From contig SKWV01000495.1 of assembly GCA_007128755.1 (NCBI GenBank), positions 1 through 17,099 on the forward strand: 17,099 bases of DNA. The letters are read 5' to 3'. Each line of letters begins with the position of its first letter. Position 1 is the stretch's first letter. The stretch comes from Trueperaceae bacterium (lineage in GTDB: Bacteria > Deinococcota > Deinococci > Deinococcales > Trueperaceae). A model generated the notes under the pieces. It was given only the letters and a program-made list of their open reading frames with translations, ran no database searches and was not told the DNA's origin. Below, one piece after another: positions 1-5,674 of this stretch. The position numbers were made by a program, and so were the translations under genes.

Positions 1-487
1 CACGCAGGACGACCACGTGCTCGTCGGCACCCTCGTGCATGTCCCACGTCTGAGCCAGCATGGCGTTGCCGTCCGCGCTGCGCTCGGCCGGCACCAGGAA
101 CGCGGTGCAGTCGTCGAGCGCTGCCGGCGCCGCGTGAGGGGCGGCTGCATCGCGGCCAGCCGAGAACTGACCCGAACCGTAGACGGCGTCGACGAAATCG
201 GTGAAGCCGTTGACGACCACGAGCTCGGCGAGCGAGAGGCCCGAGGCCTCGGCCATCGCCTCGAGCTCCGCCATCAGGCCGGGGGCGTAGGCGCGGTGCG
301 CGCACGCGCAGGCGTCGGCCAGGGCGAGCACCTCCGCCCGGCCAAGGTCGCGTCCCGTCCAGGACGGATCGCCGGCGAGGGCCACGCGTTCGGCCGCGAA
401 GGCGCGGAGGGCGTCGGTGGCGGCGAGGCCGTGGCGGCGGCCCATCTCGGCCGGTGTGCCGGCGACGTCGATGATGCGCATCCCCAT
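1..487 (-). CDS. Peptidase C45 / acyl-CoA:6-APA acyltransferase-like Ntn hydrolase, C-terminus cut by window edge
   Basis: The first 162 residues are visible and the gene runs off the left edge. The N-terminus has the family opening TPAEMGRRHG (residues 11-20). A helical region follows, then DDCTAF (125-130), where Cys127 fits the nucleophile that Ntn hydrolases expose by self-cleavage, and then a QTWDMHEG segment resembling the family's N-W-D substrate-pocket region. Known members cleave or transfer acyl amides, for example in penicillin biosynthesis, but most bacterial ones have unknown substrates. The start could be the ATG at 487 or the one at 481. I chose 487 because a TAGACT -10-like box ends 8 nt upstream and no clear Shine-Dalgarno is present, as in a leaderless start. 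The gene lies 73 nt downstream of the DUF2892 gene on the same strand. The family call is fairly sure; the substrate cannot be predicted. Confidence 0.8.
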   Translation of the reverse strand, partial: MGMRIIDVAGTPAEMGRRHGLAATDALRAFAAERVALAGDPSWTGRDLGRAEVLALADACACAHRAYAPGLMAELEAMAEASGLSLAELVVVNGFTDFVDAVYGSGQFSAGRDAAAPHAAPAALDDCTAFLVPAERSADGNAMLAQTWDMHEGADEHVVVLR

Positions 488-495
488 GGTCCGAG

Positions 496-501
496 AGTCT
501 A
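496..501 (-). promoter_or_regulatory. Candidate -10 box (TAGACT) for the C45 hydrolase gene
   Basis: On the minus strand TAGACT matches TANNNT and ends 8 nt before the ATG at 487, which would give an almost leaderless mRNA. The hexamer at -35 distance (GCGGCA at 519-524) is poor. Co-transcription from the DUF2892 gene is equally possible. Confidence 0.35.
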
Positions 502-560
502 GCGCGACTGGCCGGCGATGCCGCTGGGTCGGGGCCGGGCGTGGCACCCGGGCGGACGGA

Positions 561-794
561 CTACGGGCTCGGGCGGGATCCGCGCTTGGGGCCGGCGACC
601 GCGCAGGTGCTGACGCCGAGGATCCGGTAGAGCGGGCAGAAGCCGACGCCGGACGTCACCAGGAACACGAGCGCCACCGCCGCGAGGACGAGCGCCAGCG
701 TGCCGGAGATCCAGCCGAAGGCCCAGGCGAGCAGGAGCCCGACGGCCACCACCGCGCGCACGGTCCGGTCGATCGTATGCATGTTCGTCGTCAT
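561..794 (-). CDS. DUF2892 (YgaP-like transmembrane domain) small membrane protein
   Basis: This is a 77-aa protein with two hydrophobic helices (about 13-28 and 32-48) followed by GVGFCPLYRILGVSTC (49-64). The G-F-C-P-L-Y/E-R-I-L signature is typical of DUF2892, the membrane domain also fused to the rhodanese of YgaP. It is expected to be an inner-membrane protein; Cys53 and Cys64 could carry sulfur or redox chemistry, which is an inference. The start at 794 is well supported by an AGGAGG Shine-Dalgarno 5 nt upstream. It is divergent from a regulator with a cysteine-rich C-terminus, and the 63-nt shared intergenic region suggests that protein controls it. The tail after residue 64 is basic and proline-rich and probably cytoplasmic. 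Confidence 0.85.
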   Translation of the reverse strand: MTTNMHTIDRTVRAVVAVGLLLAWAFGWISGTLALVLAAVALVFLVTSGVGFCPLYRILGVSTCAVAGPKRGSRPSP

Positions 795-843
795 GTCTTC
801 CTCCTCGCCCCATCATGGTCGAAGCATCACGCCATTGCCATGG

Positions 844-851
844 TATTAATT
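844..851. promoter_or_regulatory. Shared AT-rich -10 region of a divergent promoter pair
   Basis: The only AT-rich stretch between the divergent genes is TATTAATT, which contains the palindrome ATTAAT (845-850). Read on +, TATTAAT ends 7 nt before the ATG at 858, fitting leaderless transcription of the regulator, which lacks a Shine-Dalgarno. Read on -, ATTAAT would give a leader of about 44 nt for the DUF2892 gene, which does have one. The short arms CGCCA (830-834) and TGGCG (851-855) flank the area and could be part of an operator. Confidence 0.4.
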
Positions 852-857
852 GGCGGA

Positions 858-1469
858 ATGGATACGCGTGACCGTGTGCTGCGACACCTCAAGCGCCAGG
901 GCCCCACGACCGTGGCGGAACTGGCGAGCACCCTGCGCCTGAGCCCCAACGCCGCACGGCACCACCTCGCCGCCCTGAGCCGGAGCGGCGCCGTGACGAG
1001 CGAGACGGCCGCGTCGACCGGGGAGCGTGGGCGCCCGGCGACGCGCTACACCCTCACCCTCGCGGCCGAGGACGCGTTCCCGAAGCGGTACCCTCAGCTG
1101 CTCTCGGCCGTGCTCGCCGAAGCGCTCCGGCAGGGCGTGCTGCCGGCCCTGCTCGCCGGGATCGCCGAGCAGCTCGCCGGCGGGCTCCGCCCCGCCGTCG
1201 CCGGCCTGCCGCCGCGGGCGCGCCTGCTCACGCTCCTGCGCACGCTCGACTACGGCGACATGCTGCCCGCCCTCACCGTCGAGTCGTCGGCCTGGCACCT
1301 CGTCGCCCACAACTGCGTCTACCGCGAAGCCGGCTGTCAGGTGGCCGGCGTGTGCGATCTCCTCCCGCGCGTGATCACCCTCGCCACCGACCTGCCCGCG
1401 GAGCGCGTCGCCTGCCAGCGCGACGGCCTGCGGGCGTGCACGTTCTCCGGCTCACTGCTCCCGGACTGA
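858..1469 (+). CDS. Winged-helix transcriptional regulator, COG2345/SufR-like, with cysteine-rich C-terminus
   Basis: This 203-aa protein has an N-terminal winged helix. The helix-turn-helix covers about residues 17-40 (TVAELASTLRLSPNAARHHL) and the wing about 45-66 (including GERGRPATRY). The C-terminal half carries Cys153, 160, 166, 186 and 194, in HNCVYREAGC, GVCDLLP and the ending ACQRDGLRACTFS. This is the arrangement of COG2345/SufR-like regulators, where the cysteines can bind an Fe-S cluster; cluster binding here is an inference. I chose the ATG at 858 because the wHTH begins immediately after it and a -10-like box lies 7 nt upstream. An in-frame ATG at 840 would add six residues. It is divergent from the DUF2892 gene, its likely target, and probably also represses itself. 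A strong hairpin terminator follows 24 nt after the stop. Confidence 0.85.
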   Translation: MDTRDRVLRHLKRQGPTTVAELASTLRLSPNAARHHLAALSRSGAVTSETAASTGERGRPATRYTLTLAAEDAFPKRYPQLLSAVLAEALRQGVLPALLAGIAEQLAGGLRPAVAGLPPRARLLTLLRTLDYGDMLPALTVESSAWHLVAHNCVYREAGCQVAGVCDLLPRVITLATDLPAERVACQRDGLRACTFSGSLLPD

Positions 1470-1493
1470 CGCCCGCCGCCACGACCCGAACCA

Positions 1494-1526
1494 GAGGCCC
1501 CGCAGCCATGATCGCTGCGGGGCCTC
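1494..1526 (+). terminator. Intrinsic-type terminator hairpin after the regulator
   Basis: There is a perfect 13-bp GC-rich stem (1494-1506 with 1514-1526) and a 7-nt loop CATGATC. It begins 24 nt after the stop codon at 1469. It is followed by CTTC rather than a clear T-run, so termination would rely mainly on stem strength. Being symmetrical, it could also stop minus-strand transcripts. Confidence 0.7.
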
Positions 1527-1785
1527 CTTCACACGCGAGGTCTCGCCTCGCGTCCTGTCGATTCGGTCGGGCTCCCGCGCTGGTATCGTCCAGCGCACCG
1601 TGTCGTCGTCTCGATCCATGCACTTCGGCGTCCGGAGAGCTCGCTGCTCCACGCTCGTCCGGGACGGGCTACCCGACCGTGCATCAGGCGCTGCCCCTTC
1701 TCGGTCTGCCCTCGGGCCCTGACCTAATCGGTGCGACTCGCCTCGTGATGCCCCTCGATCATAGGCGTACCGTGGGGCCCGCTGG

Positions 1786-1799
1786 GGGACGAACGTCCC
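1786..1799 (-). terminator. Small hairpin downstream of the thioesterase gene
   Basis: On the minus strand GGGAC-GTTC-GTCCC forms a 5-bp stem with a 4-nt loop, starting 7 nt after the thioesterase stop. It lacks a T-run. It is a plausible weak end for the minus-strand operon, and the larger hairpins further on may also contribute. Confidence 0.35.
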
Positions 1800-1806
1800 G
1801 ACCGGC

Positions 1807-2214
1807 TCAGCCGCCCGCGCGCTCGCGATACCCCTCCAGGATCGCCCTCAGGTCGTCGGGCACGCGCTTTGGCCGCTGCGCCGCGTAGTCGTAGAAGACC
1901 ACCACCGACGCCATCTCGCAGACCACCACGTCGTCGGCGAGGAGCCGCTGGTCCAGCTCGAGCGAGGTCGTCCCGACGCGCTTCACGCGGGTCTCGAGCT
2001 CGGCGTCGCTCCCGTAGCGCAGCTGGTGCCGGAAGTCGAGCGCGATCCGCGCCAGGATCAACCCACCCGGCGCGTAATCGAGCGACCCGAGGAAGCGCAG
2101 CCGACCGAGCTCCGCGTAGGTCGCGAAGGCCGCGTTGTTCACGTGGCCGAACATGTCGGTGTCGCCGAAGCGGACCTGGATCGGCATGCGGTGCACGCCA
2201 TCCGAGAGGCTCAC
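1807..2214 (-). CDS. Acyl-CoA thioesterase, 4HBT/YbgC-type hotdog fold
   Basis: The 135-aa hotdog-fold protein has the motif RFGDTDMFGHVNN (15-27), the 4HBT active-site signature D-x-D-x-x-G-H-V-x-N, with Asp18 or Asp20 as candidate catalytic residues. Typical strands follow, such as ARIALDFRHQLRYGSDAELETRV (split here at about residues 55-77). It should hydrolyse acyl-CoA or acyl-ACP thioesters in the cytoplasm; the chain length is unknown. The length is normal for the family. I chose a GTG start at 2214: GGAGG lies 6 nt upstream, and the GTG overlaps the mutM stop in the four-base form GTGA, implying translational coupling. An ATG at 2187 would remove nine residues. It is the last gene of the antiporter-hisA-mutM series. 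Confidence 0.85.
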   Translation of the reverse strand: MSLSDGVHRMPIQVRFGDTDMFGHVNNAAFATYAELGRLRFLGSLDYAPGGLILARIALDFRHQLRYGSDAELETRVKRVGTTSLELDQRLLADDVVVCEMASVVVFYDYAAQRPKRVPDDLRAILEGYRERAGG

Positions 2215-3101
2215 GAGCGGCCTCCAGCTCGCCGCGGCGCCGCCCGCGATCCACGACGCGACCGCGGCCGCGGTTGACAGACGGGGCACAGGTGCGTGCC
2301 GCGCGCGCCCACCACGATCCGGGCGATCGCGGCGCCGCAGCGGGGGCACGGGCGCCCCGTCCGGCCGTAGACCGCGAGGCGCTCGAGGTACGCCCCGACC
2401 GCGCCGTTCACCGTCCGGTAGTCATGCAGCGTCGTGCCCTGCGCCTCGAGGCTCGCCATGAGCACGTCGACGATGGCGCCGTGCAGCGCCTCGACCTGGC
2501 CGCGGCGCAGGAGCCGCGCGGGCCGCTCCGGGTGGACACCGATCCGCCACAGCGCCTCGTCGGCGTAGATGTTGCCCACGCCGGCCACCGGGCGCTGTGA
2601 CATCAGCGCGGTCTTGATCGCGACGCCGCTGTGCGCGAGCGCACGGGCGAACCCCTCCGGCGTGAAGGCGGGCGCCAGGGCGTCCGGACCGGCCTGCTGC
2701 AGCGTCGGCAGGCCGTCGTACACGCCCTCGGGAGCGATCAGCACGCGCCCGAAGCGCCGCACGTCGCGGAAGTAGAGGGTCTGGGGCTCCGGCCCATCGA
2801 AGCGGATCACGACCCGCAGGTGCGAGACCGGCGGCTCGGCCGAGACGACCCCGGTCATGCCCAGGTGGATGACGAGCTCGTCGCGCGCCGCACCCCCGCC
2901 GGTCTCCGGCGCCTCCAACGGCAGCAGCAGGAACTTGCCGTGGCGGCCGACCGCCGCCACCCGCTGGCCGACCGCGCGCGCCAGCCGCGCGTACTTCGGT
3001 CCCGGCACCGCGTCGACGAGCTCCGCCGAGCGCACGACCCGCCCCGTGAGCCACGGCTCCAGTTCCCGCCGCACGGTCTCGACCTCGGGCAGCTCAGGGA
3101 T
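2211..3101 (-). CDS. mutM: Formamidopyrimidine-DNA glycosylase (Fpg/MutM) with apparent AUC start
   Basis: This is a base-excision repair enzyme that removes 8-oxoguanine and formamidopyrimidines and nicks the strand. Every hallmark is present: PELPEVETV directly after the start, with Pro2 (the N-terminal Schiff-base nucleophile after Met removal) and Glu3; Lys56 in HGKF; HLGMTG (79-84); VGNIYADEALW (175-185); and a C-terminal zinc finger with Cys252, 255, 272 and 275 plus Arg267. It is 296 aa, slightly longer than usual, with a basic tail after 276. The codon before Pro is ATC (3101-3099), not ATG/GTG/TTG, and no normal in-frame start lies nearby. A GAGGGGA Shine-Dalgarno sits 9 nt upstream, and the hisA stop lies inside the first codons, so AUC initiation by coupling is inferred. 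A sequence error is the alternative. Confidence 0.93.
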   Translation of the reverse strand: MPELPEVETVRRELEPWLTGRVVRSAELVDAVPGPKYARLARAVGQRVAAVGRHGKFLLLPLEAPETGGGAARDELVIHLGMTGVVSAEPPVSHLRVVIRFDGPEPQTLYFRDVRRFGRVLIAPEGVYDGLPTLQQAGPDALAPAFTPEGFARALAHSGVAIKTALMSQRPVAGVGNIYADEALWRIGVHPERPARLLRRGQVEALHGAIVDVLMASLEAQGTTLHDYRTVNGAVGAYLERLAVYGRTGRPCPRCGAAIARIVVGARGTHLCPVCQPRPRSRRGSRAAPRRAGGRS

Positions 3102-3804
3102 ACGGGACCGTCCCCTCGTACAACGCTCGGCCGACGATCGCTCCGTCGAGCCCGAGATCGCGGTAGATCTCGAGGTCCGCGACCGTGGCCACACCACCGC
3201 CGGCGATGAGCACGTGCTCGAACGCAGAGCGCACCTCGGCCACCGGCGCCGGGTCCACGCCTTGGAGCGTCCCGTCGCGGCTGATGTCGGTGTAGATCAG
3301 GTGCCTGACGCCCTGAGCCGCGGCCCGCGCCGCGAGGTCGACGGCGTCGACCTCCGTCGTCTCGGTCCAGCCGCGCACCGCCACCTTGCCGGCGCGAGCG
3401 TCGACGGTCACGGCCACGCGATCCGGCCCGACCTCCTGGAGCAACCGATCGACCAGCTCCGGCTTCGTGATCGCGGCCGTCCCGATCACCACACGATGCA
3501 CCAGGTCCAGCCACGCGTACGCCGTCTCGAGGTCGCGGATCCCTCCCCCGACCTCGATCTCGACCCCCTCGGCGGACACACGGCGCGTGATGCCGCGGAT
3601 GGCCTCGCGGTTGTCGCCCTTGCCGAGCGCGGCGTCGAGGTCGACCACGTGCAGTTCCCGCGCGCCGAGCTTCACCCAGTGCGCCGCGGCGTCGCGCGGG
3701 TCGTCGAAGTAGACCGTCTCTCGGGTCGGATCGCCCTCGGTCAGGCGCACCGCGTGGCCGCCTTGGATGTCGACGGCGGGATAGATGACGAAGGAGCGGT
3801 TCAC
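3094..3804 (-). CDS. hisA: Phosphoribosylformimino-5-aminoimidazole carboxamide ribotide isomerase
   Basis: HisA opens the aminoaldose of ProFAR to the ketose PRFAR, the fourth step of histidine synthesis. The 236-aa (beta/alpha)8 barrel shows IYPAVDIQGG with catalytic Asp12, VTVDARAGKV with catalytic Asp135, TDISRDGTLQGVD (172-184) and the phosphate loops GGGIR (86-90) and IAGGGV (200-205). The GTG start at 3804 has GGAGGTGAG 6 nt upstream and overlaps the antiporter stop as GTGA. Its 3' end overlaps the mutM start by 8 nt. No other his gene is in the window, so hisA has been separated from a his operon and is presumably expressed with the antiporter. The call is secure; a PriA-type dual enzyme would be unexpected outside Actinobacteria. 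Confidence 0.95.
   Translation of the reverse strand: MNRSFVIYPAVDIQGGHAVRLTEGDPTRETVYFDDPRDAAAHWVKLGARELHVVDLDAALGKGDNREAIRGITRRVSAEGVEIEVGGGIRDLETAYAWLDLVHRVVIGTAAITKPELVDRLLQEVGPDRVAVTVDARAGKVAVRGWTETTEVDAVDLAARAAAQGVRHLIYTDISRDGTLQGVDPAPVAEVRSAFEHVLIAGGGVATVADLEIYRDLGLDGAIVGRALYEGTVPYP
3111..3117 (-). promoter_or_regulatory. Ribosome binding site supporting the AUC start of mutM
   Basis: On the minus strand GAGGGGA lies 9 nt upstream of ATC at 3101, inside the last codons of hisA. It supports initiation exactly at the codon preceding the catalytic proline. Part of it can pair in a 4-bp hairpin (GGGA-CGG-TCCC), which might modulate access. Confidence 0.5.
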
Positions 3805-5600
3805 GAGCGTCTCACCTCCGGGTCGTGCAGGAAGAGCACCTGGTCGTCGTCCGCGAGCTCCTCGGCCACGGTGAAGAGGCGCAGGACGCCGGCGCGGCGC
3901 ACGAAGAGCGGCAGGAGGCCGCGATCGTGCGAGTCCGCCATCTCGGCGGCCATGCGCCGCACCTCGGGGGCCGAAGATTCCACGAGCACCGACTGCTCGT
4001 CGAGACCGGCCACGGCCTCCCAGCGAGCGTAGTCGATCGGCATGCCGAAGAGCGGTGCCGCCCCCAGGCTCTTCAAGACGTCGAACAGGCCCGCGTCGCT
4101 GTCGGGGCGCATCATCGCCCGGACGTTCGCCACCAGGAACTCCGTCCGCGCCCGCTGTGCCACGAGCACGTTGACGGCCGGGTTGGGCGTGATCGCCACG
4201 ACCGTGCCGCACTCCTCGACGCCCGCGCGGGCGAGCGCGTCGGCGTCGAGCGCGTCACCCTCGAACGCCGTCAGCCCCATCTGGCGCGCCAACGCCACCT
4301 TGTCGGGGTTCAGGTCGATCACCGTCACGCGGCGGTAGGGCGCGAGATGGTGGGCGATCTCGCGGCCGAGCGCTCCCGCTCCGACGATGAGTGCCGGCTT
4401 GCTCGTCGGATCGGCGCGGACGAGCTCGTTGCGGCGCCGGAGCCAGTCGACGCCCCACTTGAGCGTGACCGGGACGGACGCCGTCGTGAAGATCGCCATG
4501 AAGACGAGGATGGAGAAGATGCTCTGGTCGATGATCCCGGCCTGCAGGCCGACCCCCGCGATGATGATCTCGACGGCGCCACGGCCGTTCATGCCGAACC
4601 CGACCGTGAGGCCCTCACGCCACCCGAAGCCGCTCGGCAGGTAGAAGATGGCGGTGCCCACGATCTTGCCGACGATCGCCACGACCATCACCGTGAGGAA
4701 GAACGCCAGGTCGTCGCGGAACACGTCGAAGGTGACCTCGAAGCCTGCGGTCACGAAGAACACGGGCGCCAAGAAGCCGAGCGAGACGTCCTTCACCACG
4801 CCGCTGATGTCGTGCGAGAGGCGCTTGACGCGGATGCCCTCACGCAGGAACAGACCGGCCAGGAACGCCCCGAGGATCCCGTGCAGTCCGGCCAGTTCGG
4901 CCAGCTCCGCGAAGAGCAGGGCGACGAGCAGGGTGAGCGTCAGGTTGAAGGTCCGCCCGTGGAAGCCGTGGCGCGACACCCACGTGAACAGCCGCGGGAC
5001 GACGTAGATGCCGAGCAGCCAGGCGACGACGAAGAACCCCGCGATCTGCAGCGCGATGAGCCCCATGCCGAAGAGGGTCAGCGTGCCGATCGTCACGACC
5101 GAGATGATGCCGGCGAAGACGATGAGCGACAACGTGTCGGAGATGAGCGCGCCCGCCATCATCACGTGCGCGATGCGCGTGTCCAACAGGCCGAGGTCGA
5201 CCAGGATGCGGGACTTCGTCGCCAGCGAGGTCACGCCCACCGCCATGCCGATGAAGAGGGCCGAGATGACGTCGCCGCCGAAGCCGATCGTGACCGCGTA
5301 CCCCAGCGCGAACGGCACGAAGAACCCGCCGACGGCCGCCAGCAGGCCCGCCGTCGAGGCACGGCCGAGATCGCGTAGATCGATCTCCATGCCGATGTAG
5401 GTCATCATCAGCAGCACGCCGAGGTCGGCGATCACCCGCAGGGGATCGCCGACGCTCAACCAGCCCAGGAGCGGAGGGCCGAGGACGATGCCGGCGCCGA
5501 GCTCACCCAGGACCGACGGGTAGCCGAGGCGTTGCACCACCGTCCCGGCGACCCACGCCACGGCCAACACCAGCAGCAGGTTGAGGATGTCCAGTTCCAC
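3801..5600 (-). CDS. CPA2-family monovalent cation/proton antiporter with TrkA-N (RCK) domain
   Basis: This 599-aa membrane transporter is built like KefB/KefC and NapA relatives. Residues 1-385 contain about 12 hydrophobic segments, including GYPSVLGELGAGIVLGP (27-42), an ISD motif (153-155) at the ion-binding helix, GLHGILGAFLAGLFL (238-252) and FGMNGRGAVEII (335-346). Residues 402-520 form a Rossmann RCK_N domain with GAGALG (407-412) and the acidic Asp429 of NAD(H)-binding folds. A short TrkA_C-like segment follows (about 530-592). It likely exchanges K+ or Na+ for H+ under nucleotide control. The GTG start at 5600 has AAGGA 7 nt upstream. It precedes hisA with a GTGA overlap and follows the response-regulator gene by 74 nt, which may regulate it. 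The ion cannot be assigned from sequence. Confidence 0.9.
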   Translation of the reverse strand: MELDILNLLLVLAVAWVAGTVVQRLGYPSVLGELGAGIVLGPPLLGWLSVGDPLRVIADLGVLLMMTYIGMEIDLRDLGRASTAGLLAAVGGFFVPFALGYAVTIGFGGDVISALFIGMAVGVTSLATKSRILVDLGLLDTRIAHVMMAGALISDTLSLIVFAGIISVVTIGTLTLFGMGLIALQIAGFFVVAWLLGIYVVPRLFTWVSRHGFHGRTFNLTLTLLVALLFAELAELAGLHGILGAFLAGLFLREGIRVKRLSHDISGVVKDVSLGFLAPVFFVTAGFEVTFDVFRDDLAFFLTVMVVAIVGKIVGTAIFYLPSGFGWREGLTVGFGMNGRGAVEIIIAGVGLQAGIIDQSIFSILVFMAIFTTASVPVTLKWGVDWLRRRNELVRADPTSKPALIVGAGALGREIAHHLAPYRRVTVIDLNPDKVALARQMGLTAFEGDALDADALARAGVEECGTVVAITPNPAVNVLVAQRARTEFLVANVRAMMRPDSDAGLFDVLKSLGAAPLFGMPIDYARWEAVAGLDEQSVLVESSAPEVRRMAAEMADSHDRGLLPLFVRRAGVLRLFTVAEELADDDQVLFLHDPEVRRS

Positions 5601-5625
5601 GCGTGCGTCCTTTGTGCATGTCGCA

Positions 5626-5648
5626 CCGCGCCGAGACGTGCGGCGCGG
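5626..5648 (-). terminator. 8-bp hairpin between response regulator and antiporter
   Basis: The arms 5626-5633 and 5641-5648 are perfectly complementary (CCGCGCCG/CGGCGCGG) with a 7-nt loop. There is no T-run. It sits just downstream of a candidate -10 box (5650-5655), so it could be a terminator/attenuator for the upstream gene or a 5' structure of the antiporter mRNA. Confidence 0.35.
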
Positions 5649-5649
5649 G

Positions 5650-5658
5650 AAGGTATCA
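5650..5658 (-). promoter_or_regulatory. Candidate extended -10 promoter for the antiporter operon
   Basis: Minus strand TG-A-TACCTT is an extended -10 arrangement and repeats the exact -10 hexamer (TACCTT) of the DUF177-rpmF promoter. No good -35 is seen. It would give a leader of about 40 nt before the GTG at 5600. Confidence 0.4.
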
Positions 5659-5674
5659 GGCCAGGCGTGCCAAC

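Larger units (their letters stand above)
1470..1806. other. Gene-free 337-nt stretch with several inverted repeats
   Basis: No convincing coding sequence is seen; the ORFs here lack starts, recognisable domains or sensible composition. Besides the terminator hairpin, perfect short-range inverted repeats occur at 1533-1540/1546-1553 (loop TCTCG) and 1577-1583/1590-1596 (loop TATCGT). A nested set lies at 1618-1623/1679-1684, 1626-1628/1673-1675, 1629-1633/1662-1666 and 1634-1637/1647-1650. Another lies at 1684-1688/1718-1722. The octamer CGGTCGGG (1564-1571) has two exact complements, at 1672-1679 and 1797-1804. This could be a structured RNA or only a convergent terminator zone. I found no tRNA T-loop, RNase P, SRP or tmRNA signature. 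Confidence 0.4.

Noticed and set aside
1684..1722. SRP RNA-like core on the minus strand
   Set aside because: There is a loose match to the G-G-x-C-A-G...G-C-A-G-C pattern and a bulged hairpin, but the strictly conserved loop bases (GGAA tetraloop and the AGCAG side) differ.
1600..1760. tRNA or other known RNA in the gap after the regulator
   Set aside because: No T-loop (GTTCGAATC-like), no acceptor stem with a plausible anticodon arm, and no RNase P or tmRNA consensus on either strand.
3102..3197. N-terminal extension of mutM to an in-frame start at 3197
   Set aside because: It would add 32 residues in front of the catalytic proline and inactivate the enzyme, and the added sequence is an out-of-frame shadow of hisA.
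2857..4032. 391-aa plus-strand open frame opposite mutM and hisA
   Set aside because: It has low-complexity composition and no domain; both minus-strand genes are certain.
3825..5378. 517-aa plus-strand open frame opposite the antiporter gene
   Set aside because: Its composition is rich in His, Arg, Asp and Glu as expected for a shadow of a GC-rich membrane-protein gene, and it has no recognisable domain; the minus-strand frame encodes a clear antiporter.
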